Source of the DNA: Candidatus Latescibacteria bacterium 4484_181
Lineage (GTDB): Bacteria; Latescibacterota; MVCY01
DNA length: 18,785 bases
NCBI GenBank assembly: GCA_002049985.1
Contig: MVCY01000003.1
Coordinates: 1-18,785, forward strand
Direction: 5' to 3'
The translations under genes and the position numbers were made by a program. Each line of letters begins with the position of its first letter. Position 1 is the stretch's first letter. Positions 1 through 8,000 of this stretch are shown piece after piece. The notes beneath the pieces are model-generated. The model was not told where the DNA came from and made no database searches. It saw nothing but the letters and a program-made list of their open reading frames with translations.

Positions 1-504
1 GAAAGCTCCGGAATTAAGTTTGAGCTGGGACTTATCAGGAATCACTACATCGGGAGAACTTTTATCGAACCCAGAAGTGAGATACGCGATATTATGGTGC
101 GGATCAAGTTCAACCCGGTAAGCGGGCTGCTTAAAGGAAAGAGCGTGGTAGTGGTAGAAGACTCCATCGTCAGGGGTACCACTATGCGCAATCTCGCCGG
201 GTTAATCCGAGAGGCAGGGGCCAAGGAAGTTCACGTCCGGGTTAGTTGCCCACCCCTCCGCTTTCCCTGCTACTACGGGATTGACTTCCAGACAAAAGAC
301 GAGTTGATTGCTTCTTCGAAGACAGTGGAGCAGATTCGTAATTTTTTACAGGTGGACAGCCTGGGCTATCTCTCCTTGGAAGCTATGCTGGAGGCGATGC
401 CAGGCACCCAGGAGAACTACTGTGTCGCTTGTTTTACAGGTGATTACCCCGTAGAGCCAGAAGCAAAGGTTGGAAAATTCTTGTTGGAGAGGAATAGAGC
501 CTGA
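1..504 (+). CDS. purF: Amidophosphoribosyltransferase PurF, C-terminal part (5' end outside window)
   Basis: This enzyme makes 5-phosphoribosylamine from PRPP and glutamine, the first committed step of purine synthesis in the cytoplasm. The reading frame is open from base 1, so only about 167 C-terminal residues are present; the N-terminal glutamine amidotransferase domain lies upstream of the window. The PRPP-binding loop is clear (VVVVEDSIVRGTT). FPCYYGID and CVACFTG match the cysteine-bearing segments that, with one upstream cysteine, hold the structural 4Fe-4S cluster in the Bacillus-type enzyme, so this is probably the iron-sulfur form. The gene ends with TGA at 502-504. No convincing terminator follows, and the next gene starts 247 bases later. 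The family assignment is firm; cluster occupancy is inferred from the cysteines. Confidence 0.96.
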   Translation, partial: ESSGIKFELGLIRNHYIGRTFIEPRSEIRDIMVRIKFNPVSGLLKGKSVVVVEDSIVRGTTMRNLAGLIREAGAKEVHVRVSCPPLRFPCYYGIDFQTKDELIASSKTVEQIRNFLQVDSLGYLSLEAMLEAMPGTQENYCVACFTGDYPVEPEAKVGKFLLERNRA

Positions 505-568
505 AAACCTCACCTCTTCTCTGCTAATCTCGCCTGACTTTTCCGAAAGATCACGGAGGCCTGATTTT

Positions 569-652
569 GCCACGAAAAGCGCTAAGGATGAAAACGAAAT
601 TATTCCTGAATAATTAAACCACCATATGTTCTTTCTTTACGCTCTCTGTGGC
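569..652. repeat. Imperfect 84-base inverted repeat (intergenic foldback element)
   Basis: The stretch begins GCCAC and ends GTGGC. Reading inward, about 17 of the first 24 positions of the two arms pair, including GCCAC, AGCG and AAG. The arms resemble the GCCACGAAGGACACGAA-type intergenic repeats that I recall from many uncultured diderm genomes, here apparently decayed. It lies between purF and the TPR gene and has no coding potential that I can see. A transcriptional role is possible but nothing shows it. Confidence 0.5.
598..615. repeat. Short A/T-rich palindrome nested in the foldback
   Basis: AATTATTC and GAATAATT form perfect 8-base arms separated by CT. It sits near, but not at, the centre of the 569-652 inverted repeat. 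It could be an operator or just the tip of the foldback. It is not an ArgR box, where the half-sites face the other way. Confidence 0.35.
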
Positions 653-751
653 TCTTACTTTGAAGTGTCACCTTTCACAAAACAATCAAGCATTTTCCTC
701 TCGTTGTAGGGGAAAGACAGGGGTCAATGGTTTTGCATCGCAGGAGAGAAT

Positions 752-2440
752 ATGACCCTCAGAAGAACTATTGTCTTCTTTGCTTTCGCCCTTTTTACCA
801 ACGGCTGTTTTCTGCCTGCTTTGATGGAGCATAGTTCCACTGTAGTCTCTCAGCCAGACCCAGAAGCGATGGACCACTTCATCGCGGCAAAAATTCTGGA
901 ACTACAAGAGGATTACCAGGCAGCAGTGGCTGAATTGGAGAGGGCACTGGCATACGATTCCCGCTCGGCAACTATCTGCCAAGAGCTTGCTAATGTTTTT
1001 TTTGCTTTAGGCAATGAACAAAAAGCTATGCGTTTTGCCAAGCAAGCCGTCCGGCTTGCCCCGGACCGGGCAGAGCTCCACCGATTGCTTTCCGTGCTGT
1101 TCCAATTACAGGGGGATTTGAAAGGGGCGGCTAAGGAACTGGAGATAGCGGTTGAATTAAAGCCCAGTGACCTACAGGCCATCTATAGCCTATCAGACAT
1201 CTATCTTAAACAAGGTAACGCTCGTAAGGCTTTAAAGTTACTCAAGAAAGGAGCCAGAAGCGACCGGGGATTTCCCGATGTGCAGTTCAAATTGGCTCGT
1301 ATTTATGCGGGGATGGGCAAAAGGAAACAGGCCAGGGTTTACTATCGCCAGATTCTGGCAAAAATCCCGGATTCTGAGAATGCCTGGTTAGGACTGGGGA
1401 TGTCCTTTGAGATGGAAGGGAAAAGCAAACAGGCAATCCGAGCCTACCGAAACGGACTCAAAATGATTCCCCACAGCAAATCACTGAGGCGACGTTTGGG
1501 ACAGATCTATCTCTCAATGGGTAACTCCAGAGAAGCGGCCTCACAATTCGAAGAGATTCGTAGATTCTTTCCCGAAGAGAAGGGAATACTACGGGATCTA
1601 TTAATAGCATACAACCAGATGGGAGATCGGCAAAAACTGGATGAACTGGTAAAAGAGATTCGTCACAGTCGGGTTGGCAATGCAGACTTTTATTACTACG
1701 TGGCGAAAACCTTTGTGGAAATTGGGGAATTTGCCCTGGCTGGAGAGATGTTCCAGAGGGCAGCTGCTTTGGGCAATTGCGGATGGATAGGTGCCGGTTA
1801 TGCCTTCATCCAGGCCGGGAACTTCCCAAAAGCCTGTGAGGTTCTGTTGAAGGCAGCGACGAATATGCCAGAAGACGCTCAGATATTCTACCTACTTGGG
1901 ATATCCCTCGAGAGAATAGGCGCCTGGGCTGAAGCCATTACAGCTTTCCACCGGGCAATCGAACTTGAGCCCCAAAACACCGACTTCCGTTTTCAATTGG
2001 CGAGCCGTTTAGAGCAAATCGGACTGGTGGACGAAGCGGTAAAAGAGTTCGAAAGACTCTTGACAATTGACCCTGAGCATGCCTTCGCTTTGAATTACCT
2101 TGGGTATATCTTTGCTGATAAAGGAATTAGACTGGAGGAATCCGTGCAACTGCTTAAGAGGGCAGTAGCTCAACAGCCTGACAATGGCAATTTCTTGGAT
2201 AGCTTAGGCTGGGCCTACTACCGCTTGGGAAAGTTCGGACAGGCTGAGGAGCTTCTGGACAAAGCCGTTAGGTTGGAAAAAAACAACGCAACCATACTTA
2301 ATCATCTGGGCGAAGTATGCTTTACCCTCGGCAAACGTCAGAAAGCCAAAACCTATTGGGAGAAGTCGCTTCAGCTTGACCCGGAGAACCAGGAAGTCAA
2401 GAGAAAGTTGGAGAAGATAGAATCAGAATCAAGGCCCTAG
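752..2440 (+). CDS. TPR-repeat outer-membrane lipoprotein (LbcA/NlpI-like adaptor candidate)
   Basis: The product is a 562-residue exported protein built almost wholly of TPRs. Residues 1-18 are a charged, then hydrophobic signal peptide followed by Cys19 (FTNGC), an approximate lipobox. I count about 15 helix-turn-helix TPR units between residues 40 and 555. Units near the C-terminus carry the ALNYLGYIFADKG and LDSLGWAYYRLG signatures typical of diderm TPR lipoproteins. The ATG follows GGAGA at a normal distance. TPR lipoproteins act as scaffolds; P. aeruginosa LbcA and E. coli NlpI recruit substrates to C-terminal processing proteases. The LolB-like gene begins 16 bases downstream, and a CTP protease gene lies in the same block. 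The TPR lipoprotein call is firm; the adaptor role is inference from context and length. Confidence 0.88.
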   Translation: MTLRRTIVFFAFALFTNGCFLPALMEHSSTVVSQPDPEAMDHFIAAKILELQEDYQAAVAELERALAYDSRSATICQELANVFFALGNEQKAMRFAKQAVRLAPDRAELHRLLSVLFQLQGDLKGAAKELEIAVELKPSDLQAIYSLSDIYLKQGNARKALKLLKKGARSDRGFPDVQFKLARIYAGMGKRKQARVYYRQILAKIPDSENAWLGLGMSFEMEGKSKQAIRAYRNGLKMIPHSKSLRRRLGQIYLSMGNSREAASQFEEIRRFFPEEKGILRDLLIAYNQMGDRQKLDELVKEIRHSRVGNADFYYYVAKTFVEIGEFALAGEMFQRAAALGNCGWIGAGYAFIQAGNFPKACEVLLKAATNMPEDAQIFYLLGISLERIGAWAEAITAFHRAIELEPQNTDFRFQLASRLEQIGLVDEAVKEFERLLTIDPEHAFALNYLGYIFADKGIRLEESVQLLKRAVAQQPDNGNFLDSLGWAYYRLGKFGQAEELLDKAVRLEKNNATILNHLGEVCFTLGKRQKAKTYWEKSLQLDPENQEVKRKLEKIESESRP

Positions 2441-2456
2441 AAACCTGTAAGCGCTT

Positions 2457-3251
2457 ATGAGACAAAATGTAATTGTACTATTTCCCATTTTTTTCTTTGC
2501 CTTTTTGAGCTGCAGTGGATGCATCTACAGGACGCATCTGGTTGGAGCTACGCAGAGGGACAGATCCGCTGCTGAGATAATTACCCTGTTGGAGAATAAC
2601 CGCTTTGCCCTCAGGTCATTCTGGGGGGAAGCAACAGTCCATCTGCGAAAATCCGGACCACCACCGGATGAACAGATTAGACACACGCTGTTGGTCGGCA
2701 TTCTGTTTAAGTCCCCAACCCAGATGAGAGCCGAAGTATATGCAGGTCTGGGGACGAACATACTTGCTTTCGTTCAGAAAAGTGAGCATTTAGAGGTATT
2801 TTTGCCCAAGAGTAAACTGCTGCTCAGCGGGAATATTGGGACAGACCCCCTATCACAGGTTACCGGAATCGAGGACCTTCCTGAAATAATGCTCGACATA
2901 CTAGGATCTTACCGACTGGACTACAAGGACTTGGCGAGCTTTCAGAGCAGAGGGGATGAATATGTACTTTATTTCCAGAGAAATGGCCGCATGGAGAAAT
3001 ATTGCGTGGATAAGAAATCCCTTCAAGTGGTCCAGAAGGAGACATTCGGCACAGATGGCAAGCTACTGAGAAGGATAGTATTGAAAAAGCATGTGCGGAT
3101 AAGCGGAGTCAATTTAGCGCGACAAGCGGAACTTCTCTCCGATGGATTCCAGGTCAATGTCAAATTTACCCGCCAGAAGGTTAATCTGAAGATACCGGAG
3201 GGAAGGTTTAAACTTAAGGTACCAGCAGATACTCAGCGGATTTCAATATAG
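2457..3251 (+). CDS. LolA/LolB-like outer-membrane lipoprotein (DUF4292-like)
   Basis: This is a 264-residue predicted lipoprotein. The first 17 residues are strongly hydrophobic and run into LSCSGC, where Cys19 or Cys22 could be the lipidated residue. The mature part begins with a helix (SAAEIITLLENN) and then shows alternating hydrophobic strands, such as FALRSFWGEATVHL and QMRAEVYAGLGTNILAFV, ending in VNLKIPEGRFKLKVP. That order fits the half-barrel LolA/LolB/DUF4292 fold, which binds lipid acyl chains. The ATG is 16 bases after the TPR stop with no clear Shine-Dalgarno, so translation may be coupled. A TPR lipoprotein next to a LolB-type gene is a recurring pairing in diderms (to my knowledge lbcA lies beside lolB in Pseudomonas). 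Sequence conservation is low here, so lipoprotein insertion is only a plausible role. Confidence 0.72.
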   Translation: MRQNVIVLFPIFFFAFLSCSGCIYRTHLVGATQRDRSAAEIITLLENNRFALRSFWGEATVHLRKSGPPPDEQIRHTLLVGILFKSPTQMRAEVYAGLGTNILAFVQKSEHLEVFLPKSKLLLSGNIGTDPLSQVTGIEDLPEIMLDILGSYRLDYKDLASFQSRGDEYVLYFQRNGRMEKYCVDKKSLQVVQKETFGTDGKLLRRIVLKKHVRISGVNLARQAELLSDGFQVNVKFTRQKVNLKIPEGRFKLKVPADTQRISI

Positions 3252-3309
3252 CCTTCATTAGGAGATTCAGCCCTGTATTGAGACTTCTGGCGAGGAAGAT
3301 TGGTCTGAT

Positions 3310-6090
3310 ATGAGGAGTAAGAAGACGGTCACACTTATTTCTGTTTGCTTGTGGCTTCTCAGGGGCTCTTCTGGCGCCGCCCTTCCTAACCAGGTAAACT
3401 ACTGGATAGATGCAGCACTGGATACAGAACGACATCTATTGAGAGGAAAAGAGGTGATCGATTTTGTCAACCGCACCGGAACCTCCTTGGACGAGTTTTA
3501 TCTACACCTTTATCCCAATGCCTATCGGGAAGGGAGCCTGTTTTTCCAGGAACTCCAGCAGGCTGGTAACAACCTGGATATACTTTATCCGGCGGGAAGA
3601 GATGATGGTTACATCCAGATCCACTCCTTAGTGATCAGGGGAGAGAAGATAACCGATTACCATATCGACGACACCATTATGCGCATCGAGCTGAATCCGC
3701 CTTTGAAAGCCGATGAGGGCATGCAAGTGAGACTCGATTTCACGGTGAAGGTACCAGAAATATTCTGGCGGCTTGGCCATCACCGAGGTAATTACCATAT
3801 TGCCCAGTGGTATCCGAAAGTGGTTGTCTACGATAGGAACGGGTGGCACCCAGATAAGTACCATTTTCTGGGAGAGTTCTACGGAGATTTCGGTTCCTAC
3901 ACTGTGGCCATCACCTTGCCGGCGAATATGGTAATGGGTGCCACTGGGTGCCTGGTGGAGGAGATAGCCCATCCCCAAGGGACCAAGACCTGGGTCTGGC
4001 AGGCGGAGAATGTTCATGATTTTGCCTGGGTAGCGGACAAGAATTATCGAGAGACATCGACAGAGTGGAAAGGCATCATTATTCGGTCTCTTTACTTCAA
4101 GGAGCACAAGAAGGGCGGCGAACGGGCAGCTAAGCACGCACGGGAGGCAATCGCATATTTCAGTCAGAAATATGGCAAGTACCCTTATTCTACCTTAACT
4201 GTTTGCGAAAGCTATATCGGGGGCATAGCGATGGAATACCCCACTCTCATTATGTTGCCTCCTGTCTTATCATATCAACTTCCCTCCTTTTTCACCATAG
4301 TAGAAGCGGCGACTGCCCATGAGGTTGCCCACCAATGGTGGTACGCAGCAGTGGGGAATAACGAACTTGAGGAAGCCTGGTTAGATGAGGGGTTCGCTAC
4401 CTACTCTGAGATGTGCTATATAGAAGACAAGTATGGAAAGGAGAACGGCTTCGTCAATCTCCCTAAGCGGCTTAAGTTTCTCAAGATATTCCACCTCGAC
4501 GACCTGCGTAGTAGCTTTTACAAAAGTTGGATCACCCTCAACCTGGAAGGGAAAGAGCGGGAGTTGCTTCGCCCCGCCTATGAATTTGAATATCCCGATG
4601 TCTACAGTCGAACGGTCTGCCACAAAGGGGCACTGGTCCTTGCTATGCTGGAGAACTTGCTGGGAAAGAAGGTGTTCAGTGAGATTATGCGCACCTATTT
4701 TGAATGCTATAGATTCAAGAACGCCACTACTGAGAACTTCCAGGCCGTGGCTGAAGAGGTCAGCAAAACGGATTTGGATTGGTTCTTCAAGCAGATGCTT
4801 CATACCACCAGACGGTGTGACTTTGTGCTGGAGAAGGTGAGGGTGCGCAAAGCTCCAACGGAGGGGTATTTGACTGAGGCGGTGATAAAACAGGCAGGAG
4901 ATGCTGAACAGATGCCGGTCGAAGTGATGGCGAAACTGAAAGATGGGCGCAAACTGGTTAAAAGATGGGACGGGAGTGACAAATGGGGAGTGGTCACATT
5001 TGAGACTCCGAAGCCGGTCAAGGATATTCTTGTCGATCCAAGTAATTGGACTTTTGACATCAACCGTCTCAACAACCGACGCTTTCCTAAGGTTGCCTTC
5101 CACCCGCTGTTCAGCTTTCCCTACACGGACAGGTATGTGGTTACTTACTATCCTAAGGTTGGCTACAGTGATACCGACGGCTGGTCAGGTGGAGTGAATA
5201 GCAGAGCAGAAGACCCCTTTGGCCACAGGCTCAGTTTTTCGGCTGGCTACATCTATAAAAGGGACTGGGTGGTCTACAATGCCCGATTCTTTTCTCCGAT
5301 CTATAAATGGGGCAATCGCCTTTCTTATCTTGAGTTTAAGATTGCCGATGATCGACACACCCGTAGCCAGAGCATTACCCTTGTGCCGGTGTTGGTGGAC
5401 TACAAGAGGTACTGGCGACATTTTTTCACCCTTTCGGCTGAACATGAAGAGCACTACAATGTAGACCGGAAAGATTGCGATTCAGGTGTGATCACCCTCT
5501 TGATCTTTTCATATCGTTTGGAGACTAACAAGGATGCCCTTCGGCAGAATGGTGGAGAATATCGGGTGCACTACGAACATAGCCTGCCGGACGGTGATTA
5601 TATCTATGACAAGTATTTCTTTGAAGTAAGTCGATATCTGAGGCTGGGCTGGATGGCCACATTAAGAGCTAGGGTGTTTGCTGGCTGGCAGACAGGTTAC
5701 AGTCCCAGACAGAGGAAATTTGCCCTCTGGCGAGAAGGCAATATGAGTGCTTTCGAAAACTCGAACTTGGACATCGGAGACGGCATAGCAGGAGTTAACA
5801 CAGTCCTGGATTTTCCCCTTCGCAAAAGCTTCGAAATTTTTTCTCTCCCACTTGTTCCCACTGTCTGCGTCTTCTTCAACGCCGGCAAAGTTCTGGATCG
5901 CTCTGAAGTTAGAAGTTGGGCCAGAATGAGAAAGGTCGACCTGAGAGGGTGGAAGGCGGAGATGGGGACGGGGTTTTCCCTCGAGTGTGTTGCCTTCGCC
6001 GGTCTGGCCCTGCGGTTGCGGCTTCCGCTACTGACTAACACCAAGAGGGCGTCACTGGGCCTGAGGCTCAGCATTGACTCAGCTTTCTGA
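3310..6090 (+). CDS. M1-family metallopeptidase fused to a C-terminal outer-membrane beta-barrel
   Basis: The protein has 926 residues. A signal peptide (about 1-24, SGAAL near the cleavage site) precedes an M1 fold: an N-terminal beta domain (about 25-215), then a thermolysin-like domain with HEVAH at 337-341, the third zinc ligand Glu360 (in WLDEGFA, 19 residues after His341) and a GAMEN-equivalent GIAMEYP with Glu309. M1 enzymes release N-terminal amino acids. In the usual catalytic-tyrosine motif (Y-x4-Y-x-K-G) the first Tyr is Tyr432 but the second, catalytic one is Cys437. From about residue 595 to 926 the sequence becomes aromatic, alternating strands (VVTYYPKVGY, LSFSAGYIYKRDW, VCVFFNAGKVLDR) ending in LGLRLSIDSAF, which resembles an Omp85/surface-antigen barrel with a C-terminal Phe. 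The ATG follows GAGGAAG. The M1 call is firm, the barrel good, the activity uncertain. Confidence 0.9.
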   Translation: MRSKKTVTLISVCLWLLRGSSGAALPNQVNYWIDAALDTERHLLRGKEVIDFVNRTGTSLDEFYLHLYPNAYREGSLFFQELQQAGNNLDILYPAGRDDGYIQIHSLVIRGEKITDYHIDDTIMRIELNPPLKADEGMQVRLDFTVKVPEIFWRLGHHRGNYHIAQWYPKVVVYDRNGWHPDKYHFLGEFYGDFGSYTVAITLPANMVMGATGCLVEEIAHPQGTKTWVWQAENVHDFAWVADKNYRETSTEWKGIIIRSLYFKEHKKGGERAAKHAREAIAYFSQKYGKYPYSTLTVCESYIGGIAMEYPTLIMLPPVLSYQLPSFFTIVEAATAHEVAHQWWYAAVGNNELEEAWLDEGFATYSEMCYIEDKYGKENGFVNLPKRLKFLKIFHLDDLRSSFYKSWITLNLEGKERELLRPAYEFEYPDVYSRTVCHKGALVLAMLENLLGKKVFSEIMRTYFECYRFKNATTENFQAVAEEVSKTDLDWFFKQMLHTTRRCDFVLEKVRVRKAPTEGYLTEAVIKQAGDAEQMPVEVMAKLKDGRKLVKRWDGSDKWGVVTFETPKPVKDILVDPSNWTFDINRLNNRRFPKVAFHPLFSFPYTDRYVVTYYPKVGYSDTDGWSGGVNSRAEDPFGHRLSFSAGYIYKRDWVVYNARFFSPIYKWGNRLSYLEFKIADDRHTRSQSITLVPVLVDYKRYWRHFFTLSAEHEEHYNVDRKDCDSGVITLLIFSYRLETNKDALRQNGGEYRVHYEHSLPDGDYIYDKYFFEVSRYLRLGWMATLRARVFAGWQTGYSPRQRKFALWREGNMSAFENSNLDIGDGIAGVNTVLDFPLRKSFEIFSLPLVPTVCVFFNAGKVLDRSEVRSWARMRKVDLRGWKAEMGTGFSLECVAFAGLALRLRLPLLTNTKRASLGLRLSIDSAF

Positions 6091-6232
6091 CCAATTTCCT
6101 GGAGATTCGGAACCTGCAGGAGGCTCGGGTGGACTTTTCTCCCAGAACTTTGGCCAGAATAAATAGAAGTGCCGTTGGTTCACGAGATTCACTACATTTT
6201 GATTTATTGTCATTCAAGGGCGCACCCTATGT

Positions 6233-6238
6233 AAGGAG
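6233..6238 (+). promoter_or_regulatory. Ribosome binding site fixing the S41 protease start
   Basis: AAGGAG lies 7 bases before the ATG at 6246. The frame stays open upstream to a GTG at 6129, but that start has no comparable site and would place 39 polar residues ahead of a good signal peptide. Confidence 0.8.
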
Positions 6239-6245
6239 AGGGACA

Positions 6246-7805
6246 ATGTTGAAGAAAAAACTGATTTTCGTTTTGGTTGCTCTGGCCTTGGTGTTTTCAG
6301 TGCCTCTTCCATCTCATTCTTGCCAGGCATCCGAGGCCAATGTTTATGTTCAGCTTCAAAGCTTGATCGATGTAATGAATTATATTAAAAGCAACTATGT
6401 GGAAGAAACTGCTCAATCTGAACTCATTGACGGAGCCATAGATGGAGTTCTACGTCAGCTCGATCCTCACTGTTACTATTTAAGACCCAGAGAACTTTCG
6501 AATATGGCGGAGAGATTGCGAGGCGATTTCGAGGGAATCGGTATTATGTTCGACATCAGAGATGGCGTACTGACGGTGATAGCCCCGATTGAAGGTTCTC
6601 CCGCCGACAGGGTTGGGCTAAAAGCAGGCGATAAGATCGTCAAGATTGACGGGAAAACTGCACTGGGCATTACCACTCAGGAAGTCTATCAGAAGCTGCG
6701 CGGTCCCAGAGGGACAAAGGTGAATGTTTCGGTGAAAAGGGAAGGCGAAGAGGAATTGCTTGAGTTCGCCATTGTCAGGGACAAAATCCCTATCTATAGC
6801 ATTCCTTCGTTCTTTATGCTCACCTCTGAGATCGGCTACATTTGGGTTGCCAGGTTTTCTCAGAGGACAGACTACGAGTTGGAAAAGGCATTGAGGCAGT
6901 TGGAGTCACAAGGGATGAAGAAGCTGGTCCTTGACCTTCGCTGGAATGGTGGGGGACCGCTTCTACAAGCGGTCAAGGTAGCGGATAAGTTCATCAAGAG
7001 CGGAAGAATCTGTTATACCCAAGGCAGAACATCTGACTCTACCCAGGAGTATTATGCCACTGAAGAGGGTACCTATCCCTATTTTCCCTTGATTGTGTTG
7101 ATTAACCACGCCAGCGCCAGTGCCTCGGAGATCGTTGCCGGCGCAATTCAGGACTGTGACCGCGGGCTAGTGGTCGGGCAAACCAGCTTCGGCAAAGGTC
7201 TGGTGCAGGGGCAGTTTAAATTAAGAAACGGAGGGGCCATATTTTTGACCATAGCCCACTGGTACACCCCCAGCGGCCGTCTGATTCAGCGTCCTTATAG
7301 AAATAAAAGCCGCGCAGATTACGTAGCGGAAGCTTTCCGTGACACTTCCCGCAGCGGCAACGAAGCTAAACCCGTTTTCCATACACTAAAGGGAAGAAAA
7401 GTCTACGGAGGCGGAGGTATTACGCCAGATATAGTACTGAAAGGTCGAAACTCAGGCAAGTTGCAGAGAAAACTGAGGGATAGAAACGCCTTTTTCGACT
7501 TCGCTGCCTATTATCTTGGAACTCAGCCTCAGATGCCAGAGAATTTCGACCAATTCCAGCAAAATTTCCAGGTTGATGACTCAATAATCCTTCAGTTTAA
7601 GGATTTTCTTTTCTCAAGGAAGATCGGTTTCAGTCCAGAGGACTTCCAACATGAGCTGGGCTCAATAAAAAACAGCATCAAGGCAGAGATTGCAGGAGAA
7701 CTTTGGGGTGCAGAGGAGAAATATCAGATCTACCTGGAGAAAGATCCAGAAGTGCTTCAAACAATAGAGCTGTTCGACAAGGCCGAACAATTGCTGGCTG
7801 AATAG
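6246..7805 (+). CDS. S41-family C-terminal processing protease with PDZ domain (CtpA/Prc type)
   Basis: The product is a 519-residue periplasmic serine protease that cleaves near protein C-termini. Residues 1-31 form a signal peptide (MLKKKLIFVLVALALV...). An N-terminal helical segment (LQSLIDVMNYIKSNYVEE) leads to the LDPHCYYLRP motif, then a PDZ domain at about 95-175 with GLKAGDKIVKIDG. The catalytic core has SASASEIVAGAIQD and SFGKG. By alignment with E. coli Prc, Ser292 and Lys317 form the Ser-Lys dyad, with Asp303 also conserved. The C-terminal stretch (IKAEIAGELWG...) is like that of other CTPs. It lies 155 bases after the M1-barrel gene, in the same direction, so it may be in that operon or have its own promoter. 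Its neighbourhood with a TPR lipoprotein suggests an adaptor-protease pair. The family call is firm; the substrate is unknown. Confidence 0.94.
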   Translation: MLKKKLIFVLVALALVFSVPLPSHSCQASEANVYVQLQSLIDVMNYIKSNYVEETAQSELIDGAIDGVLRQLDPHCYYLRPRELSNMAERLRGDFEGIGIMFDIRDGVLTVIAPIEGSPADRVGLKAGDKIVKIDGKTALGITTQEVYQKLRGPRGTKVNVSVKREGEEELLEFAIVRDKIPIYSIPSFFMLTSEIGYIWVARFSQRTDYELEKALRQLESQGMKKLVLDLRWNGGGPLLQAVKVADKFIKSGRICYTQGRTSDSTQEYYATEEGTYPYFPLIVLINHASASASEIVAGAIQDCDRGLVVGQTSFGKGLVQGQFKLRNGGAIFLTIAHWYTPSGRLIQRPYRNKSRADYVAEAFRDTSRSGNEAKPVFHTLKGRKVYGGGGITPDIVLKGRNSGKLQRKLRDRNAFFDFAAYYLGTQPQMPENFDQFQQNFQVDDSIILQFKDFLFSRKIGFSPEDFQHELGSIKNSIKAEIAGELWGAEEKYQIYLEKDPEVLQTIELFDKAEQLLAE

Positions 7806-8000
7806 CCTGTAGACTGCTTAGTAGATTTATTGGCTACCCAACAATTCGGCAGCTAACCTGTTCTAGTTTAAAAGAGGGATGTGGGGAATGTCTGCAGGCG
7901 CCGGTGGGATCAATCTATGAACAGCCCTTCCCCGGGCAGGAAGTTGAAAAATGCCTAACGCAAGGTGCGAAATGTGAGCTCTTTTTCTTGGTTTTCCCCC

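Noticed and set aside
569..652. CRISPR or tandem repeat array.
   Set aside because: There is a single inverted pair and no regularly spaced direct repeats anywhere in the window.
3628..5103. Long antisense open frames within the M1-barrel gene (169 and 240 codons).
   Set aside because: They mirror a well-supported gene on the other strand and show no recognisable domain.
6129..6245. GTG at 6129 as start of the S41 protease.
   Set aside because: It has no ribosome site, and the ATG at 6246 has AAGGAG and begins a proper signal peptide.
7927..7943. CTTCC-CCGGGCA-GGAAG hairpin between the S41 protease and flavoprotein genes as a bidirectional terminator.
   Set aside because: A 5-bp stem without a T-tract on either strand is too weak to call.
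7956..7980. CAAGGTGCGAAAT and, at 11334, CGGCAACCC look like pieces of a SAM-I riboswitch.
   Set aside because: The two pieces are 3 kb apart, neither has the other conserved parts nearby, and neither sits upstream of a sulfur gene.
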